Source of the DNA: UBA2421 sp002343075
GTDB lineage: Bacteria > Planctomycetota > Phycisphaerae > Tepidisphaerales > Tepidisphaeraceae
Direction of reading: 5' to 3'
Length of the DNA: 5,417 bases
Assembly: GCA_937982565.1 (NCBI GenBank)
Contig: CALJLN010000052.1
Location: forward strand, 1-5,417
The position numbers and the translations under genes were made by a program. How positions within the stretch are numbered: position 1 is the first letter of the stretch; the number at the start of each line of letters is the position of its first letter. The notes beneath the pieces are model-generated. The model ran no database searches. It saw only the letters and a list, made by a program, of their open reading frames with translations, and was not told the DNA's origin. Shown piece by piece: positions 1 through 5,417 of this stretch.

Positions 1-2
1 CT

Positions 3-692
3 GGCAAACCTGGCCCGCGCCTCAGTTCCAACGGCTACGACATCCACGATTCCGCTGGCCTCTACAACGTCGCCGGCGGTGTATCCATCCAGCCTGACGA
101 CAAGATCGTCGTCGCCTCCACCGTCGGCACCGGCAACGCCATGCTGCTCCGCTACACCACCAGCGGCGTACTCGACACCAGCTTCGACGCCGACGGCGTG
201 GTCGAGACCAACATCGCCACCGGCACGACCGACACCTGGGTCGGCATCGGCCACACCTGGGATGGCAAGATCGTCGTCAGCGGCTATGGCGGCGGGGGTG
301 AAGGCGGGGGCGATTTCGCCGCCGGGCGGTATTTCTCCGGCGTCGGCCTCGATCAGCGGCTCTATGTGCAGCAGGACGCAAACTGGAACGTCACCAGCGT
401 GAGCAACGCGCTTGGGTCAACGGTCGAGCGGTATCGGTACACGCCGTACGGGAAGCGGACGGTGTTGAACGATGAGTTCACCGTGAACGCGGACGAAAGA
501 ACCCCGCGCAGATGGCGTTGCGCGGGGTTCAAGACGGGTCTTGCTGGCATTTACAGCGGCACGTTTTCGGTGATCAGTTCGATCGAGCGGGTATGGCTGA
601 TCAACTGTGCGCTGAACAGCGCCACGCGGGCCGTCCGGGGGAGCGCCGCGGGTCGGGCGCCGGTCGGCGGGGGAAGGTCTTTGCCGAATTGA
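3..692 (+). CDS. Partial delta-60 repeat / RHS-repeat protein fragment, C-terminal part, probably broken
   Basis: The frame is already open at the left edge (first full codon at 3) and runs 229 codons to a TGA at 690-692, so the true start lies outside the window. Positions 60-350 encode delta-60-type beta-propeller-like repeats: QPDDKIVVAS, then LLRYTTSGVLDTSFDADG, then WDGKIVVSGY and DFAAGRYF. From about 354 to 500 the protein changes to the start of an RHS core (RLYVQQDANWNVTSVSN, VERYRYTPYGKRTVL). The conserved RHS continuation (GGRYD, GLYHFR, SPTLGRW) never appears. After residue 166 of the visible part the sequence is unrecognisable, runs through a hairpin, and overlaps the last 142 bp of the opposing gene. 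Codons are almost all C-ending up to about 290, then more often G-ending. RHS and delta-60 proteins are large exported proteins. This copy is probably a truncated remnant. The family calls are fairly firm; that the last 60 or so codons are real protein is doubtful. Confidence 0.6.
   Translation, partial: GKPGPRLSSNGYDIHDSAGLYNVAGGVSIQPDDKIVVASTVGTGNAMLLRYTTSGVLDTSFDADGVVETNIATGTTDTWVGIGHTWDGKIVVSGYGGGGEGGGDFAAGRYFSGVGLDQRLYVQQDANWNVTSVSNALGSTVERYRYTPYGKRTVLNDEFTVNADERTPRRWRCAGFKTGLAGIYSGTFSVISSIERVWLINCALNSATRAVRGSAAGRAPVGGGRSLPN
499..530 (-). terminator. Rho-independent-like terminator of the large minus-strand gene
   Basis: GAACCCCGCGC (499-509) is followed by a 10-nt loop and its perfect reverse complement GCGCGGGGTTC (520-530). 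It lies 20 bp past the minus-strand stop at 551. Read on the minus strand, the stem ends in GGTTC followed by TTTCG, which is a short, weak T-tract. In the plus direction no T run follows (AAGACGGGTCTT), so the minus-strand reading is preferred. The hairpin lies inside the reading frame of the plus-strand fragment, which supports the view that this frame is not intact here. Confidence 0.55.
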
Positions 693-3600
693 CTTGCGAG
701 CGTGGTGAAGTCGTCGAGGGTGACGGCGCCGTCGTAATTGAAATCGCCCTGACTGAAGACCCTTGCGGTACTGCCGAAGTTGGCCGCGAGCGCCGTGAAA
801 TCGTCGAGGTTGACGCTTCGGTCGCGCGTGGCGTCGGCGTCTAGGGCGTGGAATTCAAGGCTGTGTGCGACGGCCATTCCAGGCACTGCGCCGGCGTCGA
901 TGACCATTCGGTAGTTGCCGTCGGCCAGCACAGCGGGGTCAAACCGGACACTCGCCCGGTGGCTGACCGAATCATAACTGAACGACTGCAACACCACCGG
1001 CGCGCTGGTTGCGAGGTCGATCACCTGAATATCCGAGACTGTCAGCTCGCTACCCACGTCCTGATTGAACGTTATCGTAATGCCTTGGTGGGTTTCAAAA
1101 TCGAAGGAACTGGTTGCGGTAACGACGGCGGTTGAGGAGTTTACGGTGATGGTAAATGTCTGAGGCGCACTGGTGTCGATTCCGCCGTTGAAGGTTCCTC
1201 CGTTGTCGCGCAAGGTCACGGTGACGTTGGCCGAGCCGGTTGCACCGGGCGCGGGCCGGAACGCGAGTGTGCCATCGACATCAATGGCCGGCTGTGTGGT
1301 GAACAAGGCGTTGTTGTCGTTGCTGACGATAAAGTGAACTGTTTGAGTCGCCTCGCTCGCAGGGCCGGGTTGGATGCCGGTCGCCCAGCCTGCGATGACT
1401 TGATCCGGCGCATCCTGGAGCACCGAAATGTTCGGCCCAGCGGTGAACACCGGTGCCTCATTGGGAAGCGCGAGCGGATCGCGCCTGTTGCCGAAATCGA
1501 TGGTGTCGTCGATCTCGCCTTCATCGAGGTCGTCGTAGTGGTAGCCGTGGCCGTTGATGGGAGTGCCGAGCACGACGGGAATCGAACCGAGCACGACATC
1601 GGTGCCTTCACGCACAAACTGAAGATCAAACCGATGCGGCCGACCGTCGCCGGTGAAGGTGACATTAAATGCCGCTGTCCCACCGGCGGTCACATTGTTG
1701 ACCACACCCGGATCAAAGGTGATGCGCACGCGCGGGTCGGACGATTTAAGCGTGATGTTGACAGCGACGTTGGTCGCTCCATTCTCAATCGCGCTGGTGA
1801 CGCCGTTTGCGACGCTACTGCCAAAACCTGAAGCAATCTGGAAGTAGAGCGGATCGCCGGGGGCGATCGGGTCGACGGTGCCGTTGGGAATCGTGGTCAG
1901 CGACCGGTTGGTTGACCCGGTGAGCTTCGCCAGCGACTCGAGCATTTGCCGAGGGTCGAGGCTTGCTCCTGCATTGGTTCCGAGGCCAATCACCAATGCG
2001 CCAAGCGCGTTGAGCGCGGTGACGGTTTCCTGAATGCCGGCGCCCGAGCCTAACGGCGTAGTCGGGCGCGAGAGTTGCGTCAGCGCGGACAATGGGAGTG
2101 TGATTCCATTGAGACCCGAAATGCTGGTCTCACCGCGGGGCTGGTATGCAAAGCCGGTGTCGGTGGCCAGAAGGATGATCGGTAGCGCGCCCGCGCGGAA
2201 CCCTGCGCCGCCGACCGAGCCGGATGGAGGGAGTACGCCAGCGCCTGGCGCGAACGACGAAAACGCTGGCACATCGCCACTGCCACCGGGTGTGAGCTGC
2301 GACGCGATCGATCCTGCAGCGCCGCTATCGGTGGTCGTGCCGTTGTTGTTGCCGTCAAACCCTCGACCGGTAACGGCCTGAAACAGCGCCTCGATGTCGG
2401 TCTCGGGCTGGTCGCCGCCATAACCGGGCGCGGTGCGATCAAGCGCTGCCTGAATTGCCGAAGCAAAGCCCGGCGTGGACGAAGAAACGATCGGCTGGTT
2501 GAGAATGAAGGGTCGTCCGGTGGCAAACTCAGCGCCGAAATTGGCATACTCTTCGAACCGCCCGACACCAAACCCAAGATCAATTCCCGGCAGTGCTGCC
2601 TGTAGTGAGGAAATGATCTGTGGAAAGGCTGCACGGACGATCGGACTGTTGGCGGTGAAGCTGCCGGTGTCGTCGAAGAGGAGAAAGACGTCTACCAGAT
2701 TGGTGAGCGCGCCGCTTCCAGGAAGCGTAAGGCTGACGGCCTGTGTAAACTGTTGCCCGATCGCCAGCGAGGTTTCGATGAGGGTGGGCGATACGTTGCC
2801 CACCGCGGGATTACTGGTCCCGCTTGGCCAGAGCACGCCGCTGGTCGTTGTCGGATAGGTTTGCGTGAATCCCCAGGGCGAAATCTCACGGACGATGTAC
2901 GAACCTTCTTCGAGATCATTTGCAAAGCCGTACGACCCGTCGGCGGCGGTGAGCGTGCGTGGTTCTTCGGGGTCTAAGACGTTGTCTCGATCAAGGTCGA
3001 GATAGATGGTAACGCCTTCAATGCCCGGCTCGCCGGGGTCGCGCTCATGATTTCCGTTCAGGTCTTCATATTTATGCCCCCGGATTTCGATCTCACGATA
3101 GCGGTTGGCGAAATTGACATTGATTCGGTCTTCGCCGGGCAGGAGGTTGACGATTTTGCGCCGGTCGGTTTCGAGTGTGGCGCTGAGCACATCTGGAAGA
3201 ATCTCGCGAACGATGTAGGTCCCGCCGGAAAGGTGCGTGAACTGGTAAAATCCAGCTTCGTCGACCGCCGGGGTATAAAACAGATCGGAGGAGGTGACGG
3301 TGCTCTGTTCGCCGGAGTCGAAGATGTTGTTGTTGTTGGCGTCGATGTAAACGGTGATGCCCGCGAGACCCTTTTCGGTGGCGCCGCGCGATCCATCCTC
3401 GTTCTTGTCGGCGAATGCCAGCCCGCTGATGGACGAATTGGTGCGCTGCAGATTGCCGAAGTTAATTCCGGTCACGCTGGTGCCGTTGGGCACATTCACC
3501 AGCCGTTGACCGGTCGCTGGGGCAGTCGGTTGCCATCCGATGGCTGGAATCTCTCGCACGGTGTTACCGCCGATGGCGACGTTTGACAGCGCGTAGTTTC

Positions 3601-4807
3601 CATTCGCATCAGTTATCGCCGAGTTCTCGCCGACATCGAGCACGCCGTCGCCATTGGAATCGATGAAGACGGTCCAACCTGCGATGCCTGCTTCGCCTGC
3701 GTTAATGAAGCCGTCGCTGTTCTGATCGTTCCACACCCTCCCGCTGATCGACCCGAGCGCTGGCGTGTAGACCGCGAACTGCACCACCGATGTATCGTCA
3801 CCCACGACGGTTACATTTCTCGCCACGGGATGGCCCGGCGAAGCACTCCAATCCAGCTGAAGCACTTCGACCACCCGATGGACGCCGGCCAAAACGGCGT
3901 TAAACGTGAACGCGCCGAGCGCATCGGTAATCGTCGAAACCTCGCCGGCATCGAGCGTCGAATTGGCGTTGGTGTCAATGAATAACGTCCAATCGGCCAA
4001 GCCGACATCGGTGACGGCGCGGACGCCGTCGGCGTTGACGTCGTTCCACACGCTGCCCGTAATCGCGCCCAGAGAGGAGGTGTTGAAGTTCCCGAAATCG
4101 ACGACCCGAGTCTGACCCGGGTTTAACGTGACCTGCACTTCGTTATCCCCGCCGACGGTCGGATCCCAGCCGGGTGGGGTGATGTCGCGCACGCGGTAAT
4201 CGCCCGGTGCCAGATCGGGAAACGAATAGAAACCGGCGGCATCAGTGATGTCCGATGGTTCACCTGCGGACAGATCGTTGTCTTCGTTGAGATCAAGAAA
4301 CACGGTCCACCCGGGCAGACCCGGGTCGGTGGGATCGCGGGCGCCGTCGTTGGCGATGTCGTTCCAGACGGTGCCTTGAATGGTACCATTGGCCGCAGCG
4401 ACATTGAGAAAAAGGACGTCGGTCTCTTCATCGTCTTCAACATGATCGCGGATGACCACATCAAAACCAGGCGCTGGCACATACCCGGGCTGAAGTTGCT
4501 CCACGATATCCCAAGTCCCTTCGAGCACATCTGAGATTTCGGCGTCGCCGTCTTCGTCGGTGACCGCCGACGGCTCGCCGGCATCGAGGGTGCCGTTGCG
4601 GTTGTAGTCGACGAAGATGGTCCACCCCTCCAAAGCGGGTTCGTCGGGGTCTTCAACTCCATTGGCATTGAGGTCTTGGAGGATCGTACCGTTGACGGTG
4701 CCCGTGAGGAGCACGCGCGGGTCAAGCGGCTCCAGTTGGATTCGTGCTGCCGCCCGAAGGGCTTGTTGCGTCCGCCGTGACCCGGCCCTGGCTTGCCTGA
4801 AAAGCAT
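551..4807 (-). CDS. Large secreted/surface SdrD B-like repeat protein with vWA-like module and C-terminal dockerin (1418 aa)
   Basis: The start is the ATG at 4807, which has GGAG six bases upstream. Residues 25-36 (LEPLDPRVLLTG) match the planctomycete LEPR-XLL N-terminal motif. Residues 37-665 form six SdrD B-like repeats with acidic Ca-binding-type loops (for example NDQNSDGFINAGE and DSNGDGVLDVGE in repeat 4). Residues 703-1000 look like a von Willebrand factor A domain: strand VDVFLLFDDTGS with a DxTxS metal site at 712-716, GGDQPETD at 798-804, strand IILLATDTG at 877-885, and strand ALVIGLG at 937-943. Residues 1086-1109 (ending TIDFGNRR) resemble the closing strand of an SdrD B domain. 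Residues 1117-1222 are an Ig/cadherin-like module (GWATGIQPGP...DNGGTFNGGIDTSAPQTFTITV). Residues 1228-1320 are a second beta-rich module. Residues 1322-1375 are a type I dockerin with two Ca loops (D1325/D1329/D1336; D1355/N1357/D1359/D1366). A 42-residue tail follows. The likely role is a calcium-stabilised extracellular adhesion or structural protein; the ligand is unknown. It appears to be transcribed alone. Architecture is firm; function is inferred. Confidence 0.93.
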   Translation of the reverse strand: MLFRQARAGSRRTQQALRAAARIQLEPLDPRVLLTGTVNGTILQDLNANGVEDPDEPALEGWTIFVDYNRNGTLDAGEPSAVTDEDGDAEISDVLEGTWDIVEQLQPGYVPAPGFDVVIRDHVEDDEETDVLFLNVAAANGTIQGTVWNDIANDGARDPTDPGLPGWTVFLDLNEDNDLSAGEPSDITDAAGFYSFPDLAPGDYRVRDITPPGWDPTVGGDNEVQVTLNPGQTRVVDFGNFNTSSLGAITGSVWNDVNADGVRAVTDVGLADWTLFIDTNANSTLDAGEVSTITDALGAFTFNAVLAGVHRVVEVLQLDWSASPGHPVARNVTVVGDDTSVVQFAVYTPALGSISGRVWNDQNSDGFINAGEAGIAGWTVFIDSNGDGVLDVGENSAITDANGNYALSNVAIGGNTVREIPAIGWQPTAPATGQRLVNVPNGTSVTGINFGNLQRTNSSISGLAFADKNEDGSRGATEKGLAGITVYIDANNNNIFDSGEQSTVTSSDLFYTPAVDEAGFYQFTHLSGGTYIVREILPDVLSATLETDRRKIVNLLPGEDRINVNFANRYREIEIRGHKYEDLNGNHERDPGEPGIEGVTIYLDLDRDNVLDPEEPRTLTAADGSYGFANDLEEGSYIVREISPWGFTQTYPTTTSGVLWPSGTSNPAVGNVSPTLIETSLAIGQQFTQAVSLTLPGSGALTNLVDVFLLFDDTGSFTANSPIVRAAFPQIISSLQAALPGIDLGFGVGRFEEYANFGAEFATGRPFILNQPIVSSSTPGFASAIQAALDRTAPGYGGDQPETDIEALFQAVTGRGFDGNNNGTTTDSGAAGSIASQLTPGGSGDVPAFSSFAPGAGVLPPSGSVGGAGFRAGALPIILLATDTGFAYQPRGETSISGLNGITLPLSALTQLSRPTTPLGSGAGIQETVTALNALGALVIGLGTNAGASLDPRQMLESLAKLTGSTNRSLTTIPNGTVDPIAPGDPLYFQIASGFGSSVANGVTSAIENGATNVAVNITLKSSDPRVRITFDPGVVNNVTAGGTAAFNVTFTGDGRPHRFDLQFVREGTDVVLGSIPVVLGTPINGHGYHYDDLDEGEIDDTIDFGNRRDPLALPNEAPVFTAGPNISVLQDAPDQVIAGWATGIQPGPASEATQTVHFIVSNDNNALFTTQPAIDVDGTLAFRPAPGATGSANVTVTLRDNGGTFNGGIDTSAPQTFTITVNSSTAVVTATSSFDFETHQGITITFNQDVGSELTVSDIQVIDLATSAPVVLQSFSYDSVSHRASVRFDPAVLADGNYRMVIDAGAVPGMAVAHSLEFHALDADATRDRSVNLDDFTALAANFGSTARVFSQGDFNYDGAVTLDDFTTLASQFGKDLPPPTGARPAALPRTARVALFSAQLISHTRSIELITENVPL
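2813..4699 (-). repeat. Six tandem SdrD B-like domain repeats within the large gene
   Basis: Approximate repeat boundaries on DNA are 4699-4388, 4387-4067, 4066-3758, 3757-3437, 3436-3095 and 3094-2813, about 310-340 bp each. The shared protein pattern is a DxNxDG loop, then ExGLxGWTVFIDxNxDGxLDxGE, then TDxxGxYxF, GxYxVREI and GW. Repeats 2, 3 and 4 are most alike and keep VWND at the same place. Repeat 1 diverges after its second loop and ends in an acidic linker (residues 121-130). Repeat 5 carries about nine extra residues around YTPAVDEAG. Repeats 5 and 6 use GITVYID and GVTIYLD in place of GWTVFID. At DNA level the units are well diverged, so this is an old duplication and not a recent expansion. 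Confidence 0.85.
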
Positions 4808-4813
4808 CTGATT

Positions 4814-4817
4814 CTCC
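4814..4817 (-). promoter_or_regulatory. Ribosome binding site fixing the start of the large gene
   Basis: On the minus strand the leader reads TTTGGAGAATCAG immediately before ATG. GGAG ends six bases from the start codon, an ideal Shine-Dalgarno spacing. This supports the ATG at 4807 over the in-frame TTG at 4867, which has no comparable site and would add 20 residues ahead of the LEPR-XLL leader. Confidence 0.75.
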
Positions 4818-4960
4818 AAACTGCGCTTCAAGACCGGACCGTATCCTCGCGTGCCTGCCCGCGGCAACGCATTCGCGAACGTCGGCGCACCCCCCGAGAA
4901 TGGGGACCGAGCCGCTCCCTTTTAGACCGATCTGCCGGAGAGAACCAACGCCGTAGTCTG

Positions 4961-4990
4961 ATTATTCAATTCGATTCACATTTTGCGCAG
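4961..4990 (-). promoter_or_regulatory. Weak candidate promoter for the large gene
   Basis: The most AT-rich patch upstream of the gene is about 4960-4984. On the minus strand it holds AATAAT (4961-4966, five of six matches to TATAAT). TGCGCA lies 18 bp upstream of it (4985-4990, three of six matches to TTGACA). This would give a leader of roughly 150 nt. The match is poor, and planctomycete promoters are not well captured by this consensus, so it is only a candidate. Confidence 0.18.
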
Positions 4991-5097
4991 GACCGCGCAC
5001 TGCCGCGCAATCAATACGCATTAACCCCACGACTTTCGATGACCCAGACGGTTAAACCAAGAACCGAAACGCCGTACCGATCTCCGCCTCAACAGAA

Positions 5098-5122
5098 CGC
5101 ACATGGGAGAAAGCCATGTGCG
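5098..5122. other. Stem-loop, 9-bp perfect stem with 7-nt loop
   Basis: CGCACATGG (5098-5106) and CCATGTGCG (5114-5122) are perfect reverse complements around the loop GAGAAAG. On the minus strand the stem is followed by TTCTGTTGAGG, which is mildly T-rich, so it could terminate a minus-strand transcript coming from the right. It could equally be a structured leader or small-RNA element. No gene that it would terminate is visible within the window. Confidence 0.5.
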
Positions 5123-5145
5123 CAGCCGCGGTGCAACGCTGCGAA

Positions 5146-5166
5146 GCACGGCTGGACCAACCGTGC
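5146..5166. other. Second stem-loop, 6-bp stem extended by an inner 3-bp stem
   Basis: GCACGG (5146-5151) pairs with CCGTGC (5161-5166). Inside, TGG (5153-5155) pairs with CCA (5157-5159) after a C/A mismatch. It lies 23 bp from the preceding stem-loop. Alone it is short enough to be chance in GC-rich DNA; next to the 9-bp stem it may be part of one folded element. Confidence 0.3.
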
Positions 5167-5298
5167 AGCCGAATCTAGAACAACCTCGACGCCGACCGGC
5201 TAACCAAACGACTCCGCAAAACACCGCGACAGCCTGACGACCTTCCTGCACAAACCGCAAGTCGATGGCAATGTAATCGGGAGCAACCAGTAACAAGC

Positions 5299-5320
5299 CA
5301 ATTGTTCCGCGCGGAACATT
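5299..5320. repeat. 22-bp direct repeat, copy 1, containing a 16-bp perfect palindrome (parS-like)
   Basis: The palindrome TGTTCCGCGCGGAACA occupies 5303-5318. It is preceded by CAAT and followed by TT, exactly as in copy 2. The outer part and spacing agree with the general ParB parS pattern TGTTnCACGTGnAACA; the centre differs (CGCGCG instead of CACGTG). It could be a parS variant or the operator of another dimeric DNA-binding protein. The repeat itself is certain; the ParB link is inference. Confidence 0.8.
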
Positions 5321-5323
5321 CAC

Positions 5324-5362
5324 CTGCCCACCGCCCCCTGCCGACTGCCCACTGCCCTCTGC
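5324..5362. repeat. Heptamer tandem array, consensus CTGCCCA, about 5.6 units
   Basis: Units are CTGCCCA (5324-5330), CCGCCCC (5331-5337), CTGCCGA (5338-5344), CTGCCCA (5345-5351), CTGCCCT (5352-5358) and partial CTGC (5359-5362). The array fills nearly the whole space between the two 22-bp repeats. Short heptanucleotide tandem arrays in intergenic DNA are known from cyanobacteria (STRR elements), but I cannot say that this one is related. Confidence 0.75.
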
Positions 5363-5383
5363 AATTGTTCCGCGCGGAACATT
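5362..5383. repeat. 22-bp direct repeat, copy 2, containing the same 16-bp palindrome (parS-like)
   Basis: The palindrome TGTTCCGCGCGGAACA is at 5366-5381, identical to copy 1 across all 22 bases and on the same strand. The copies are offset by exactly 63 bp, close to six turns of B-form DNA, so bound proteins would face the same side of the helix. Its right half also forms part of a second, overlapping palindrome (5377-5396). Confidence 0.8.
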
Positions 5384-5417
5384 TTGCAACATGTTCTCTA
5401 ACCCATTATCTCGAAAC

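Larger units (their letters stand above)
4868..5417. other. Intergenic region without a convincing gene
   Basis: No frame here gives a recognisable protein. The two longest open frames are rejected: a minus-strand frame at 5021-5392 translates the palindromic repeats and heptamers, and a plus-strand frame at 4793-5203 is Arg/Pro-rich and starts inside the large gene. The stretch holds the leader of the large gene, a weak 6-bp inverted repeat (TTGCGC 4983-4988 with GCGCAA 5005-5010), two stem-loops near 5100-5166, and the paired palindromes with the heptamer array at 5299-5396. No tRNA, DnaA-box cluster or transposase was seen. Confidence 0.6.

Noticed and set aside
79..402. Plus-strand open frame of 107 codons, Ser/Pro/Thr-rich
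   Set aside because: It is a shadow of the delta-60/RHS frame; its low-complexity product comes from reading C-ending codons out of frame.
499..530. Inverted repeat as the end of an insertion sequence
   Set aside because: There is only one hairpin, with no matching distant copy, target duplication or transposase. Its position just past a stop codon fits a terminator better.
3047..3586. Plus-strand open frame of 179 codons inside the large gene
   Set aside because: It is antisense to well-conserved SdrD repeats; its acidic, Val/Gly-rich product mirrors the repeat codons. The same applies to the antisense frames at 1334-1831, 848-1135 and 2034-2381.
4808..4867. Longer start (TTG at 4867) for the large gene
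   Set aside because: There is no Shine-Dalgarno at the TTG, whereas the ATG at 4807 has GGAG six bases upstream and puts the LEPR-XLL motif at its usual distance from the start.
4793..5203. Plus-strand open frame of 136 codons starting TTG
   Set aside because: It starts inside the large gene on the opposite strand, is Arg/Pro/Thr-rich with no domain, and has no clear ribosome site.
5299..5383. Possible CRISPR array
   Set aside because: There are only two 22-bp repeats, the repeat is a full palindrome, the single spacer is a heptamer array, and there are no cas genes.
5021..5392. Minus-strand open frame of 123 codons
   Set aside because: Its first 31 residues are translations of the two palindromic repeats (NVPRGTI twice) and the heptamers. 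The rest is Arg/Val-rich without a recognisable domain, and it spans both stem-loops.
5299..5396. Replication origin
   Set aside because: The palindromes resemble parS, but no cluster of TTATCCACA-type DnaA boxes, no AT-rich unwinding stretch and no dnaA, dnaN, parA or rsmG sequence is visible in the window.

Overview
The window looks like a piece of a planctomycete chromosome, most likely from the Phycisphaerae or a related group. This is inferred from protein architecture, not from a marker gene. The dominant gene combines an N-terminal LEPR-XLL motif, SdrD B-like repeats, an Ig-like module of the 'GWATxIxxGP' type, and a C-terminal type I dockerin. That combination is typical of large secreted proteins in this phylum. 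GC content is high throughout.

Layout, left to right. (1) Positions 3-692, plus strand: the 3' end of a reading frame that enters from outside the window. It joins delta-60 repeat sequence to the start of an RHS core, which stops abruptly near position 500. It is probably a broken or chimeric gene. (2) Positions 499-530: a perfect 11-bp hairpin 20 bp beyond the stop codon of the opposing gene, read as that gene's terminator. (3) Positions 551-4807, minus strand: one 1418-residue surface or secreted protein with six SdrD B-like repeats, a von Willebrand factor A (vWA)-like module, two beta-sandwich modules and a dockerin. (4) Positions 4808-5417: about 600 bp with no convincing gene. It carries the leader of the large gene, two stem-loops, and at the right end two identical 22-bp repeats. 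Each repeat contains the 16-bp palindrome TGTTCCGCGCGGAACA. The repeats are 63 bp apart and are separated by a CTGCCCA-type heptamer tandem array.

The two genes converge, and nothing indicates that they work together. The large protein is probably exported and held or displayed at the cell surface, with calcium-binding loops in the SdrD and dockerin parts and a metal-ion adhesion site in the vWA part. The most interesting non-coding signal is the palindrome pair at the right end. It resembles a ParB parS site with an altered centre, or the operator of an unknown dimeric regulator. No new enzyme system is visible.
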